A stretch of DNA of 64,000 nt from Alisma plantago-aquatica (GCA_963693085.1 OY856413.1:743500556-743564555), one strand, 5' to 3'; counted from the stretch's first letter, positions 1 through 49,605 are shown. A program made the numbers and translations. Notes: generated by a model from the sequence alone, not told the origin.

Positions 1-1045
1 TATCACTAATGATGCATACATTACAGTTAGTCATTCAACTATGTATTAGGTTACAAGCATGTGAATTACTCATTACTTGCAAATTAAATGTTTATTAGGG
101 AATGACCAAGCTTGTCAGTGTATAACTCCAACCTTGTTTGATCAATTCTAATGATCTGCGCACACTAACCTTCTATTCATGAAATTAGAGTTTCTTAAGT
201 GAGGGTAGCCAAATTTTTACAGTGATGTCTTCAATGCTTGGAGTGTCTAACCTAACTCCAAGTCGCCACTAGTGCTTTTACAGTTGTTTGGGAAGTAAAG
301 TGTTAAAATGACATCTAGGAAACAGTTGTGGTAGCATAGCATTCTAGGTAGAACGGCCGTGTCGGTGGAGGGATGGAATCAATGTGTTAGGAGGAAATGG
401 CCATGCAAAATTGTCATGCTGATTTTTGGATTCTTAAACATTGTTAACACTATCATGGGAGGCAGCACGACTGCGGTGATGGCTAGGTAGAAAAGGCACG
501 TTGAATAAAAAGACTGTGGTGGCAAGGTTGGAGCATGGTCATTCCCCTTGGCACAGACAAGGTAGAACGGCCGTGTTGAGATCTTCTTGAGACAACCATG
601 CTGAATATCAGGAAAGAAGCAGCTCAAAACAGGCTCAACAGCATGGACGTGCAGCCAAACACTGGGTACCAGACATGCCTATCAATGTCTTCACACCAAA
701 GAATAAAATTAATTTACAGCGATTGATATTTGAAAGCAAAATACAGTTTCAGACTTCTAAATCCCATCTTAGCTCAAAGCAAAAATTGCATAAAACTATA
801 CTAAACTGGTATACAACGTCAGTTGTCTCAATTCCAGGTCAAGATCCCACTGTTCAATCCTCGCTGCGGGCTCCTACAAAACATTATCTAAATCTTGACA
901 TTCCGATGTAGTTCATTTCACAGATGTATATCACGATTCATATAAAATGATTGTCATCCCTTCAACTACATTTTGTTAAGTCGGCATGTTTCATGAACAG
1001 ATCTATTTTGCTATGTAGAAGCTTATTACTATTTCACAGATGCTG
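1..1045. other. Intergenic DNA downstream of PRMT1, no gene seen
   Basis: No ORF over 95 codons and no recognisable domain on either strand. A 16-bp word, GGTAGAACGGCCGTGT, occurs twice in the same orientation at 347-362 and 561-576. Confidence 0.5.
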
Positions 1046-1596
1046 TTTATTTTGTCTTAAGCATCATCACTTGTACACGATCTGCACTCTTAAGCCATTA
1101 ATGTACTTTTACAACGAGACTTTCAGGACCATATTTTGTCCAGAGTTGTTCATACGAAAACCACAATTCACTTGGTTAAATTTCATAACACTGACAACCA
1201 CAGTATCATGTAGCCATTTATCATTTGAAGCTAGGTGATTGAATAATCATCAGAATCTCAAAATGCTTGGCATACAGTTTACTTGCCAGTTACATAGCAT
1301 AGGAGATGATTAATGGCAGTAGCACGTTGGACTTGTTATAATAGCCCATCATATTCACCAAACAAAACCGTGGTGCGCAATGCAACCCTAAAATATTGCT
1401 ACATGCTGACAGGGTGGCAACTTGATACTCAAACCCCCGCAGGATTAGCAAAACAAGTACAGGGTTAGATCAGGCTTCATATCATGCACATGTGGTATAC
1501 ATGTGTTTACATCGCATCCATATAAGCTGGCTCCAGTGAGAAAACTCGATAGGGACAGCAGAGAAAATCACAGCTCCTTGCAGTCAGTCACTTGTT
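1046..1596 (-). other. Possible PRMT1 3' UTR with an AATAAA signal
   Basis: Downstream of the stop the first AATAAA on the minus strand is at 1051-1046, giving a 3' UTR of about 0.5 kb. The match is to the hexamer only; plant polyadenylation signals are loose, so the end is uncertain. Confidence 0.3.
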
Positions 1597-36491
<34,895 letters not shown>

Positions 36492-36640
36492 GGTGTAACC
36501 GGGTGACTGCGTGAGTTAGGAGAGGTTTTAGGGCTTGCAGCGCGCACCGTAGCGTTGATACTGGGAATGAAATGTTATAGGGCAGTTGAGCTTATGTACA
36601 AAAAGTCGCCTCTACTTATGTACAAAAGTCGCCTCTACTT
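36492..36640 (-). promoter_or_regulatory. PRMT1 5' leader and proximal promoter
   Basis: Reading towards the gene: a direct repeat of 24 and 23 bp (36591-36637), a weak TATAAC near 36577, and a CCCTAAAACC stretch near 36533-36524 that resembles the plant telo-box of growth-related promoters. The first 50 bases before the ATG have no upstream stop in the overlapping frame. The transcription start cannot be fixed from sequence. Confidence 0.35.
36591..36637. repeat. Tandem 24/23-bp repeat upstream of PRMT1
   Basis: CTTATGTACAAAAAGTCGCC plus TCTA, then the same less one A. It lies about 100 bp upstream of the ATG, within or next to the likely promoter, and is followed by (TTTC)n on the plus strand. 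Confidence 0.9.
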
Positions 36641-37553
36641 TCTTTCTTTCTTTTGGTGAGAGGTCATTTATTCATTGTGCCCTTTGCTCGAAATTCAATG
36701 GAAGAATAGAACTGAATTTAGTAGGACGCAAAATTAATCTGATTATTGTTTCAGTCGATAAACTGCGATATAATACGTGTTTGAGAATGTTAAATTGTTT
36801 TTAAGACGTCAAATATAGTCTCGTATCTATATAAGACTAGCTATATAAGAAACAAAATTCAAATTAAAGTTAATATGCAACTACGTTGTAAGTACGATAA
36901 GTTGCCAAGAAAAAGCATAAGTTGAAATTTATTTCGACTAATGTCTTTTAGACAAATTAACAGGGACTAAGAAGAGAAGTTGTAAATAAAAGAAATGATA
37001 ATTGCTTTTGGACATCAGCAAAGGCATCATTTGAATCATTTCTAATGTCACGGTAGAGCCGCCACCACGTCTTCCACATCCTTCAATCTTAATTGTGTCA
37101 TATTCCCAATCTTAACTACTACGTATGCATGTTAAAACACACAAAGCCCAAATAAGAATTTTAAAATACTAAAGGTGAAAAGTTCATTCAATGAAATTTC
37201 ATAAATAGTAAAACAAAAGTCAATCTATATTTTGAAAAATGAAAGAAAAAAATGACACTCGACCCTTTCAAATACCCTTATTATAATACATAAAGACCAA
37301 TTCATATTTACAAAACTAAAGGAAAAAAATCCAAACCCTTCTATGTTTTTGCACGACTGGCTTACTAGAATAAAATAATTATAACTAGGAATATTAATAA
37401 AAATTTATACAACACGTGTCACACTATTTCTTGTATAGTATAGGCTAGAATACAATAACTACTTTATAATTCATAAATATATAATAGAAATTATAGGGAA
37501 AAAACTTTTACCTTCTTCATATAATGTAGAATCTACAATTTTGAAAACTCGTC
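36641..37553. other. Intergenic DNA upstream of PRMT1
   Basis: AT-rich, no ORF over 75 codons, no transposon ends recognised. It probably holds the distal promoter. Confidence 0.45.
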
Positions 37554-38293
37554 ATAGCATCGTCGTCGTCATAATCATCTAAGCCTCAATTTCAACCATG
37601 TCGACTATATGGATCCTTCTTTTCTAATTAGCTTTGTTATAGGTCATATTCTAATAAAGATGTAGAGATTCGAAATTTCTTTATAAGCTCTTCTCAGGAT
37701 GCCTCTTTTTCTTTTAGTTCTGCTTGACTTGATAGCATTGCTACATATAGGCATGTTAGTTAGTTTGCGTTGTACATGTGGATATCATTTCAGATGGCCC
37801 TCGTGCAACTTGTCCTCAATACTCGCCACCCTCACTTTGTTCCTGATATAGTCATTCCTCAAATGATCTTTTCTTATATTCTCATACATTCATATCAACA
37901 TACATGTTTGGGTCACGTTCATCTTGTTGAGACTTTATTTCTTCGCTACACGATATTCACTCCCATGTAGCATGGTTGGCCGTATAGTTATTATATAAAA
38001 CTTACTTTTTAATCTGAGAGGAATTTTCCAGTCTTCCAATTGCACTCCTCCATTTCAACCAACCTACGACAATCTTATGAAAAACATCAGTTTGAACATC
38101 CCCATGTGTTTAGATACTATAACCCCAAGTAAAAAAAAATCACATTTCGGTACATCGACTCTGTCCAACTTGGCTCTGCCATTAAAAATTCTAGATTGGC
38201 TGAAACTGCAATGCATATACTCAATTTTTTTCCTATTGATCATCAATCCATTTGATACCAACACATTTCTTCAAAGTACTCCTTTATCATTCA
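37554..38293 (-). pseudogene. RTE-type LINE, C-terminal part (after LARD insertion)
   Basis: The minus strand gives SNGLMINRKKIEYMHCSFSQ, later VPKCDFFLLGVIVSKH, IPLRLKSKFYIITIRPTMLH followed by GSE, then decayed C-terminus and a (GAC/GAT) tail at 37554-37580. These match plant RTE reverse transcriptases in order (KTEYM..., IPK-D-FRYLGS, VPLRLKGKFYRT--RPAMLYGSE). Several stops and frameshifts. The upstream half is at 54489-54900, separated by the LARD. Confidence 0.9.
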
Positions 38294-41200
38294 TGTCAGA
38301 AAATATCCTTTAATCAGCATAAATCCAACCATTAGAGAGAAACTGAAAACCTAAACCCAATTATGACTCAAAAAAATGAATTCTCAACAAAGGCGATTAA
38401 AACAATGTATGGGAATCACATATAAAATTTTCCTTTTTCTTTCTTCACAGTTTTTATAAACCAATATCACATTAAGGATATCACATTAAGATATCACAAT
38501 TATTATTCAACTCCACTAAACTAGAATGAAATATTGATGCTCATATGTGGTTCACTTTACAACATATACAAGTGCATTAATGAACAATCCATCCTGAGAA
38601 AGAGAGAATATACGAACATTTTAATCCATTTATATTATTCTATTTATATCTTATTTGTCATGACCTCTCTTCTAGATAGAATTATACCTAAAAATATATT
38701 AAAACAACCTCGTGAAACTCATATAGAGCCCCAGTGAGTGGATACCTTTCACCCAAGCTAAGTACATGCATTAGCATCAGATTAAATATAATGAACTCAA
38801 ATAAACTTACAAATATTGAAAGGTCTAACAAATAGTTCTATCATTAGTCAAATTTAGTTTACAATGGTAATCTAATCAAATAGACAAGGTAATCACTTAA
38901 ACCATATATAACTTTAAAACATCTTTTAGAGTAAGTCTATGAATAAATCAGTAGATAATTCGTAGTTCAGATTAACAATCATTTTGCATAAGTAACAAGT
39001 CAAGTTCTAAGCATTTTGAATCAATACACAAAAATAACATCATATTTATGACACCCCACCAGTTGGACCAAGAACACATCATGTAGTCCTTAAGTTGAAG
39101 TAAATATAAGACATGTCTACCAAACAACACTATCAATTAGCAAACAATCCAACTCACATAGTGAATATAACTCCCAACATTTACAACTTGTCAACAAGAC
39201 AGAATCGAACATGAAACATATAATCTCTATAACAACATGATTATCGTCCACAACAATGAACATAATCAACAATGACAAATCATCAAGCACTACAAGAAAT
39301 GTAAAAAATATTCAAATAATATTCTACATGACTTGTGATCTTTTATTCATTTGTCGTAAAACTACTTGGCTTGTACCACATGAAGTACAAGTAGCCACGC
39401 CTGATTCTCGTGTCAATGAATCATCGTCACTATCTTCGGGTTTAGTTGGCCACCCTAAGATATCAACAAAAGAGCTTGGTCAAGGTTTCCTAAATAGGCT
39501 CGCATCCTCATCTCGGGTACACTAGATAGGGACCAACAAAATAATATATTACATATCACAATATTTTTCATATTTCACATATCTCATTTCATTAGAGTCT
39601 ATTCCTCATGGACATAGACTTTATAGCAAGGATTTAGAGCTAGAGCCAGTCCAAACAATTCATGGTGGTCTAACCTTTAAGGTCTCAATCCAAACTTTGG
39701 AAATCCTTCTTAGAATTCATTGATTACTACAAGGAGATATGTTTTGTTTCTCAGTGTGGACCTCGGGGGAAACTGACAGTGTTCAGGACACCTAACTAGA
39801 TGTGCCATTATATCACTTATTATTTATCTCTTTTTCTCATCTTAAAAGAATGCAAAACATCATGTATCATATGTGTGTATTCTCACGTAACTAGAATAAC
39901 ATGAAATAGACTAGGCTTATAAAAAAGACAATGGTTAAAGCAAGAATCGCAATAAATCTATAGTTTTCAACACATAATACTTTCCATTTCCCACATCATC
40001 ACATAGCAGTCATCGTCAATGGGCTTACAGCCTGAGACATAATCTCATTGTCTAGCATTTACCCCATTAGGGTTTTATCATCATCGGTGGGCTTTCGGCC
40101 TGAGACATAATCTCATTTCTAACATTTACCCTCATCATGGTTTTCAAATGTAATCAGTGCATGTTAAATTCGAACTCAACAAATTTTTCTTTACCATTTA
40201 TTTCATATCAGAATTGTCATCAAGTATTCATAGAGACATTAGAACTAACAAGAATAGAAGCATATAGAGATCTCATATCATTCATGTTACTTAGTATAGG
40301 TTCATCATGCAACATACACTTATTCCATCTGATTTACATACATATGAATAAATCTCAATGCATAAATGTGCACAACACACTTAATAATCTTACAATTTAC
40401 CACTCTTCAGTTAGGGATACTATTCAAAGCATAAGCGATCTCATTAGTAATTCATTAGAGAAGTCTATTCTCATAATACAAGTATCATATCATACAATTA
40501 CAATCCAAGAGCACATTCTTATAAACCAATTCATATCCTTGAATATTCATCGTGTAATTGAAATAAACTATACTTATATACATTCCTTAGTCCCTCATTT
40601 GAGTTCTGTACTCATTCGCATTACATAGTTCATCATTTTAGGGCTAGAGTTAGGTTCTTAGATCCATCTAATAGTCCTCATCATTTTATTTCATTTCATA
40701 TCCATTAGTCTCAACTTCTTTCATTTAATGTTCGCTATTACTCTTTGAGCATGACATTCTAAAATTACTAAATGCATAAAGGTTCTCTCTCATTGATATC
40801 CTTTATAGTATGATTTTAGTATACTCCATTGGTTTTAGGGCAACCAAGGTGTACATAAAGTAAAAAAGATAAAGATTGTTTGATACTTGTTTTATTAATA
40901 CTTTATTTATTACATATAATCACATTTCATATCATCCATGTCCATTCCTTATTTTGCATCTATATATGTGTACCATTTTATTTGACTCATAATGACATTT
41001 TGGTAAGTAAAGGCAATCCTTCTATTCCTTGTTGAACTCTTAAATTAGAAGGTACCACATATTAGGGTTTCTTCTTCTTACTCTCTAGTCTTTATTCATC
41101 TCTTGATTCATCATTAAGCGACTTGCATAAAAGTGTAGCATTTATGTGGGGTTTACATATATTCTATACTTTATACTAGAATACATGCATTAATTAAGCT

Positions 41201-43205
41201 TATGTCATCTTAATAAATCCTATCGCCTTCAAATTATGCAATAATGCCTACAATTGAGAATTTCATCACTGTTATAAGATAATATACAACATTGATCTTT
41301 ATTTCTCATACTCAGTTCAATACTAGATTTCTAGTGCTTGAGAAGTCATCTTAGTTCAACACATCATAAGAATAATACAATTCATTAATATCATCGTGAT
41401 GCATAGGGGTCCATTAGGGATATTCACACACATGGAAACCCTAATTCCCATTTCCACATATCTCATTCATCAATCATAAGTACACATTAATTCAATGTCT
41501 CATTTAATTCAATACTTCAGCACAAACCCTAAGCAGGGAATATCTCCACCTCATTCTGATTTTTGTGTATATACCATATTCAATTTCATCAAGATTCAAC
41601 AATGCACTTGTATAATTTATTCTAATACAATTCAAATATGATTTTATACATGTCAATTCAATTCCCAAGCATATCGGCCATTGGGTTGATTTTTAGGCAA
41701 TATTCACATGAAATAACATAGTCCTCTATCCATAGAATTTTCCATGGAATGTCAATCAATATATCAAGAACTAAGCAAGTTCAATTCAATGAGAAATAAT
41801 CAAAATTAGTAGAATTTGATTTCCTAATACCTTTCTAAATCAATACTCAATCACATTCAAATACAAGCAAGGTTTCTTATTATTTCAGTCGGATAGAATT
41901 AGGCTTTCAACGCGAATATAGAGCTTAAGAGGGAGAAAATCACTCACCAAAGGTGACAAGCACCTTAAAAACGTATTTCAAACCCTGAATTTCTAGAAAT
42001 CCAATCAAACTCTAGCAACTGAATCCATTTCTTCCTCCTCTCAACTCGAAAACCCTAGAAATGGAGATTAGGGGAGAAAGAGTGAGAAAAGGGAAAGATT
42101 TGATATCATTTAGAATCTAATCATAAGAGGGATATAATCTTGGAATGTGAGAGAAAATTCACCATGAAAGACTATGCAAAGAAGCTAAACTTACTTGATT
42201 TCATCATATCTCGAATAGTGAAACCCTAGGTCAACATCCCCACCACTTTTTCCTCTTAAAACCCTAGCTATCCTCTCTCTCTAGGATTTCGTTTCTTTAG
42301 AATGGAACATAAAATATGAGAGCTCTTTGGGTGCTAGGTTGCTCATATAGATCGATTAAGGTGATTGAGTCAATTGCAAATTGACCCTACTTACACTTTC
42401 TTTTAATCAATACATTTTTTGTCATGAAATATGATACTAAAAATCATTTATTTAATAGGTCAAACCTCCTCAAACAATTATGAAAAAATTATCATGTCAT
42501 GATAGAAAGAATTTCATAGCTCCATTTTAAATTTTAGATCAATTAGAGTTATTAATAAAAATATAAAAATCAAATACTAACTGTTATTTTTCAGCCAGAA
42601 TGCATGGTCATCTGAGTTTGTCTAGGGGAAACTCGACTGACACCACACTGTGTAGATTTCACACATCATCTAAAAATTATGCAAATTTAATAAAATATTT
42701 AAAATGGAGTTCCCAAGATATAATTAAAATTTTAGATGAATTTGATGCACCAATAAAAAGATAAAATTTAATACCATAGTGTTGTATTTCAATCTAAATA
42801 CATGGTCAGTTGAGTTTGTCCTGGGGAAACTCAGCCAAAAAACATGTCAAAAAATTCTTCAAAAATTTCTGATGTTTGATAAAAACACTAATAACTAAGT
42901 TCTCTAAATCATATCCAATTTTCAACTAAAACAAAGTTGTATATCAAATACTGAAAATCATTTAGTATATCACTATACTTATCAAATTTTGTATTCATAT
43001 GTTACTAAAATCCAAATATTTGGCCGATTAGGGGTTTTCAATTCTCAAGCACTAATTATATGAATCAAAGTATGACATTATGTTTAAAACATCATAATTA
43101 AACTACAATAATAAATCAATCTTTAAACAATGATCAATCTAGTTAAGCATACAATCATCCAAGTAAACCCCAATTAGATGGATAATTTGAAAACGGGTCG
43201 TTAGG
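38294..43205 (-). repeat. LARD 3' LTR, 4.9 kb
   Basis: Uninterrupted copy. The longest open frame (40137-40628) is not kept in the other LTR because of indels, so it is not coding. Its TAAGGTTTCTTCTTCTTACTC-like and AACCCTAG-rich portion near 41.9-42.3 kb is the likely transcription-initiation side in minus orientation. Confidence 0.88.
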
Positions 43206-44180
43206 AATTCTCTCCTCCTTTTGGGATTTCCTCTCAAAATCCATGAAAAGATCTGGTAGAATATCATAGCATCTAATCATTCATCTCTCTCAGCATCAAG
43301 TTAGAATGATTTTCATTTTATATTTCTTTCATATGACGTCAATTCTTGGTTCTTGGTTCTTGGATCTTTTACATTGGAATTCTGTATTTCTTAGTATTTG
43401 ATGGATATTTCATCCCTTATCATTGGCATATCCCTCATTGAGTGTTACAAACACTCAATTCAAAATTATCAGTAATATATCATTTATCAAGATGTGATTC
43501 ACAATACCTTGCATATTTTTAAAAAAATTAGCGATTCATTCATCCCGTCGTCTGGGTTCGAACTCATGACCTCTCAGTCTTACATTGACACTTTTACCAC
43601 TCGGGTGCCGCTTCATTGGCACCTTGCATAAAAAAACACCTTGAATATTCTTTTAGAATTTGATTATGTATCTCATGGATCAAGATTATGATTCATTTTG
43701 CATTATTATCCGCATTAACCAGTTTTATTCATAAAGAAGATCATTCAGGGGGCTTCATCCTTAGTTATCAACTATTTCTCATAATATCACATCCATACTC
43801 TTGTTCAAATTTGCTAGAGATTATCTTCATAATCCATTACAGTTTTATCTTTGTCATATGAAATTTCATGCTTGTCTTAGGCATCATATTGAATTATGTA
43901 ATCCTTTCTCTTTTACCATTTTATCATTTCATTACAATCATGCATGTTACTATACTCCCAAATCGTAGTCATCTGGATGCTTGGTAAGGCAGCTAGAAGA
44001 GGTACAGTTGGCAGTTCCATACTAGCTTATCTCAATACCCAAATTCTTGACCAGAGTGTTTGGATATCGACTTCAGTTAGTATGCACATCATTCAGGTTA
44101 TATTCAACATCCACATTATCATTTAATCCTAAATCCTATTGTCCCTATAGACTCATCTAACCTTGGATGTAATACCACAT
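43206..44180 (-). other. LARD internal region, 975 bp
   Basis: No ORF over 60 codons. Contains the PPT at the 43206 end, the PBS at the 44180 end and a SINE at 43516-43620. Confidence 0.8.
43516..43620 (-). mobile_element. tRNA-derived SINE in the LARD interior
   Basis: Minus strand: A-box-like GGCACCCGAGTGGTAAAAGTG (43618-43598) and B-box-like GAGTTCGAACCC, then CCGACGACGGGATGAATG-like body and an A/T tail. Flanking duplication ACCTTGCATA at 43506-43515 and 43621-43630 is perfect. Same family as 60927-61031. Confidence 0.88.
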
Positions 44181-47100
44181 TGTTGGGACCTCTCCTTTGT
44201 TCAACATAAATGTCAAGGATTAGAGAGAAACCCAAAACCTAAACCCGATTATGAAACAAGACAATAAATTCTCAACAAAGATGATTTAAACAGTATATGA
44301 AAATCACCAATAATTTTTTCCTATTTCTTTCTTCACAATCTTCATAAACCATCATATCAAGGACATCACATTAAGATATCACAATTCTTATTCAACTTCA
44401 TTAAAATTAGAATCAAATCTTACTGCTCACATGCAGTCCAGTTTACCACATATACAAGTACATTAATGAACAATATGATACACTGCCCATCCCGAGAAAG
44501 AGAGAGTACATGAACATTCCAATCTATCTAGATTGTTCTATTTATGTCTTCTTTGTCACAACCTCTCTGTTAGATAGAAAATACCTAAAAGCATTTGAAG
44601 CATCCTCATGAGACTCATATAGAGCCCCAATGAGTAGATACCTCACACTCAAGCTAGGTACATGCATCAACATCAGATTAAATATAACAAATTCAAAATA
44701 TACTTGCATATATTGAAAAGTCTAACTATATAGTTGTAGCACAAGTCAAATCTAGTTTATAGTGGTAATCTAATCAAATATAAAAGGTAATCACTTAAGC
44801 AAAATATAACTTTCAAATATCTTTTAGAGTAAGCCTATGAACAAATTAGTAGATACTTCTTAGTTTTAATTAGCAATCCTTCTACATAAGTAACACGTTA
44901 ATTTCTAAGCATTTTGAATCAATTCATAACAATAACATCATATTTGTGACATCCCACCAGTCAGACCAGGAACACATCCTGTAGTCCTAAAGTTGAAGTA
45001 CACATAAGACATATCTATCAAATAGTACTATCAAATAGCAAACAATCCAACTCATATTTAGAGTGGATATAAATCTCAACATTTACAACTTGTCAAAAAG
45101 ACAGATAAAAATATGAAATAGATAATCTCTATAACACCATGATTATCTTCCACATCAAGAAACATAATCAATAATGTCAAATCATCAACTAGAAGTACAA
45201 GGAATGTGACAAACATTCAAATCATATTCTATACGACTTGTGATATTTTATTCATTTGCCCTAAAAGTACTTGGCTTGTACCTCACCAAGTAGAAGTCGC
45301 CACGTCTGATTCTCATGTCAATAACTCACCATCACTATCTTAGGGTTTAGTCGGTCACCCTATAGGGTTGCCTAAACAGGCTCACATCCTTATCTCGGGT
45401 ACATGAGACATAAACCAACAAAACAATATATGACGTATCACAACATTTCTCATATTTTCATATTTCACATATTTCATTTCACTAGAGACTATTCCTCATG
45501 GACATAGACTTTCACAACAAGGATTTAGGGCTAGAGCCACTCCAGATGACTCACTCCTAAATCTTGATGGTCTAAAATCTAAGGTATCGATCCACACTTC
45601 GGAAAACCTTCTCATAATTCATTGATTACTACAAGGAGATCCATTTTGTTTCCCTAGTGTGGACCTCAGGGGAAACTGACAGTGTTTAGGGAACCTAACT
45701 AGATGTGTCATAGTTTCACTTGCTATTAATCTATTTTAATAATCTCAAAAGAAGTCAAAACATCATGTATCATATGTGTGTATTCTTTCATAACTAGAAT
45801 AACATGCAATAGATTAGGCTTATAAAAAAGACAATGATTAAAGCAAGAAGCACAAAAAATATGTAGTTTGCAACACATATGATTCTTTCAATTTTCTACA
45901 TCATCTCATAGCAGTCATGATCAGTGGGCTTTCAGCCCAAGATATGATCTCATTGTCTAGCATTTACCGCATCAGGGTTTTATCATCATGAATGGGTTTT
46001 CAGCGCAAGACATAATCTCATTGTCTAGCATTTACCCTCATTAGGGTTTTCAAATGTAATCAATGCATGTCAAATTCAAACTCAACATATTTCTTAACCA
46101 TTCATTTCATATAAACATTGTCATCAAGTATAATAGAGACATTAGAAATAGCAACAATAGAAGCATATAGACATCTCATGTCATTCATCTTACTTAGAAT
46201 AGGTTCATAATGCTACATATACTTACTCCATTTGATTTTTATACATATGAATAGATCTCAACGCATAAATGTGCATAATACACTTAATAATCCTCTCTTA
46301 CAATTTACCACTCTTCAGTTGGGGATACTATTCAACGCATAAGTGATCTCATTTAATTCATCAGAGAAGGCTATTCTTAGAATACAAGTATCATATCATA
46401 TAATTACAATCTAAGAGCACATTCTTATACACCAAGTCATATCCTTGAATAATCATCATGTAATTAAATTAAACTATACTCATATACATTCCTTAACCCC
46501 TCATTTGAGTTATGTACTCATTAGCATTACATAGGTCGTCAGTTTAGTGTTAGAGTTAGGTTCACAGATCCATCTACTAGCTCTCATCATTTTTCTTTCA
46601 TTTCATATTCATTAGTCTTAACTTCTTTCATTGCATGTTCACTATTACTCTTGGAGCATGAAATTCTATACTACTAAATGCATAAGGTTTCTCTCTCATT
46701 GATATCCTTTGTAGTCTAATTTTAGTATACTCTATTTATTTTAGGGAAACCAAGATATACATAAAGTAAAAAGAGAAAGACTTCATGATACTTGTTTTAT
46801 TAATACTTTATTCATTACATGCCATCGCAATTTATATCACCCTTGTTCATTCCTTATTTTACATCTAGATACATGTACCAAGTTATTTGACTCATAATGG
46901 CATTTTCCTAAGTAAAGGCAATCCTTCCATTCCTTACTGAACTCTCAAATATTAGGGTTTCTTCTTCTTACTCTTTAGTCTTTATTCATCTCTTGATTCA
47001 TCATTAAGCGACTTGTATAAAAGTGTAGCATTCATGCGAGGTTTGCTCGTATTCTATACATTATACTATAATACATGCATTAAGATTATATCATCTTAAT

Positions 47101-47518
47101 AATGCTTATCACCTTCAAATAATGTAACAGTGCCTACAGTCGAGAATTTCATCACATTTATAAGATAATATACAACATTGATCTTTATATCTCATACTCA
47201 GTTCAATACTAGATTTCTAGTGTTTGAGAAGTCATCTTAGTTCAACACATCATAAGAATCATATCATTCATAAATCTCATCATGGTGCATAGGGGTTCAT
47301 TAGGGATATTCACACACATAGAAACCCCGATGCCCATTTCCACATATTTTATTCATCCATCATAAGTATAAATTAATGCAATGTCTCATCTGATTCAATC
47401 CTTCAACACAAACTCTAAACAGGGAATATCACCACCTCATTTCGGTTCTTATGTATATATCATATTCAGTTTCAATGAGACTCAACAATACACTTATATA
47501 ATTTATTCTAATACAATT

Positions 47519-47656
47519 TGTAGAAATATGTGCTTTCAGTAAAACAAATAAGAGTACCAGGTGTCCTATATATAGGAGCCAGGGAATACATGGGCTAAAC
47601 AGAGACAAGGGAAAATACAACGGGCCTGAGCCCAACTAATCAAATATACTAACACA
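47519..47656 (-). repeat. Copia 3' LTR
   Basis: Minus strand starts TGTGTTAGTATATTTGATTAG and ends ATATTTCTACA. It is preceded by the polypurine tract CTTGAGAGGG. Confidence 0.9.
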
Positions 47657-47689
47657 CCCTCTCAAGTTGGAGAGTAGACATTGTGAAGT

Positions 47690-48499
47690 CCTAACTTGAC
47701 GCCCATATACTTGAATAAAGCATGAGGGAGAGGTTTGGTAAGGATGTCTACAACTTAATCACATGTCCTAACGTGAGGAGTGATGATTTGCTTGGCCTTG
47801 ACCATGTCTCGCACGAAATGACAGTCAACTTCAATATGTTTTGTGTGCTCGTGGAAGACTGGATTACTAGCTATGTGTATAGCCGTCTGGTTGTCACATC
47901 ATAGAGTAGATGGAGTTTGAAAAGGAATTCCAAACTCAGTCAGGATAAACCTGACCCACTGTAGAACACAACATACATGAGCCATGGCTTGATATTCTAC
48001 CTCGGTGCTGGAGCGAGCTACCACAACTTGTTTTTTACTCTGCCAAGAAACTGGGTGAGTGCTAATCATGACACAATAGCCAGAAGTGGACTATCAGTCT
48101 TTAGAATCACCAACCCAATCTGCATCTGCATATCCAAATATGGAGATTACCTTGGACTTAGGACGTTTGTAGAGCAATCCTCATCCTAGAGCACTCTTTA
48201 AATAGTGAAGAATGTGTTGAACGCTGAACCGGTGGATCTGGAGTGGTGCACTCATATGTTGGCTGACTACCCCAACATCATAGGTAATATTTGGTCAAGT
48301 AATAGTTAAGTAAATTAGCTTCCCAACTATACGTCGGTGCTTCTCTAGATCAACAAATAGTTCTCCTCCATGCATAGGCTTCATATGATAGTACATCAGG
48401 GTAGATACTAGTTTGGATTCAACCATGTTGGCCTCCTAAAGTAGGTCCAAGGCATAGCATTGTTGTGACAGACTTATCCCTGAGGCTGAGTGAAGGATT
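47690..48499 (-). pseudogene. Copia RNase H remnant
   Basis: YADADWVGDSKD near 48135-48098 and later [20 protein letters not shown] followed by [11 protein letters not shown] are the copia RNase H signature blocks. Several stops. Confidence 0.9.
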
Positions 48500-49186
48500 T
48501 CAATTCTGAGAAAGTATCATAGGGTGCCCAAGTCTTTTGTATGGAAATATATATGCAGAGACTTCTTGAGTTGAGATATCCCCATCATATGATCGTTGGT
48601 GATGACAATGCCATCAACATAGGCATTATCAAGAACATGTCCTTTGGAGGACTTGGAGAAGAATAAGGAGTGGTCTGTGGTGGATCTCTAAAAAGTAAGC
48701 TGAATTAAGACGTCACGTAACTTGTTGAACCATGCCCCTGGAGACTGCTCGAAGCCGTAGAGAGATCATCGCAGATGACATACTTTGTGAGAAGATGCCC
48801 CCTCAGTAACAAACCCAGGCGATTGCTGCATGTAGACTTCCTCCAGGAGATCTCCATGAAGAAATGCATATATTCTTGATGTCGAGTTGGTAAAGAGGCC
48901 AATCAAAGTGAGTTGTAAGGGAGATAAGGATGCAGATAGATGCAATCCTTATCACTGGAGAGAATGTCTCAAAGTAATTCATGCCAAAGGTTTGGGTGAA
49001 TCCTTTGGCAACCAGGCACGCCTTGAGTCGTTCAACAGAGACATCTGACTTATGCTTTATAGAGAAAACCCATTGACAACCTATAATATTTTTACCAACT
49101 GGTGGAGTCACAAGATCCCATGTCTTGTTTTCATAGAGAGCCCAAATTTCTTCCACCAGGGATGGTTCAGAGCATCTATTGGACAC
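48500..49186 (-). pseudogene. Copia reverse transcriptase remnant
   Basis: ENKTWDLVTPPVGKNIIGCQW, then LKACLVAKGFTQTFGMNYFE, TFSPVIR and YQLDIKN are the canonical copia RT blocks. The active-site YVDD is YVDG (48621-48610). Frameshifts near 48800 and 48700. Confidence 0.92.
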
Positions 49187-49605
49187 TTAGGAACATATGT
49201 TGTGTCCAGGGCAGTTGCAAATAATGAGGCAGAAGAAGAAATATGTGCTAGACAACAAGTGTTGCTAATGGGATGCCTGATAGTGCAAGAGTGTATACCT
49301 TTTCGTAGTGCTACCGGTAGATTAGATTGGTCCATAATAGATGATGATGAAGCAGATGCAGCCAGTGACTCATCTTCCATGTACTGATTTTATGTTGTTG
49401 ATGGTGGAGATGGTGGTGGTGTCGGTGGGATGAATGGATCAGGTAATGAGACCATAATATCAATATGATCAACGGAGGGTGAGTTGGATAAAAAGAACAT
49501 TTCATCCTCATGAAAAGTGACATCCGCAGAGATATAAATTCTACCAGAGTTAGGTTCAAGACATTTGTATCCTTTTTGAGAACAAGGATAATCGAGAAAT
49601 ATGGT

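Noticed and set aside
40137..40628. 163-codon ORF in the LARD LTR
   Set aside because: The matching part of the other LTR (about 46040-46530) has indels that are not multiples of three, so the frame is not conserved; the composition is AT-rich noise.
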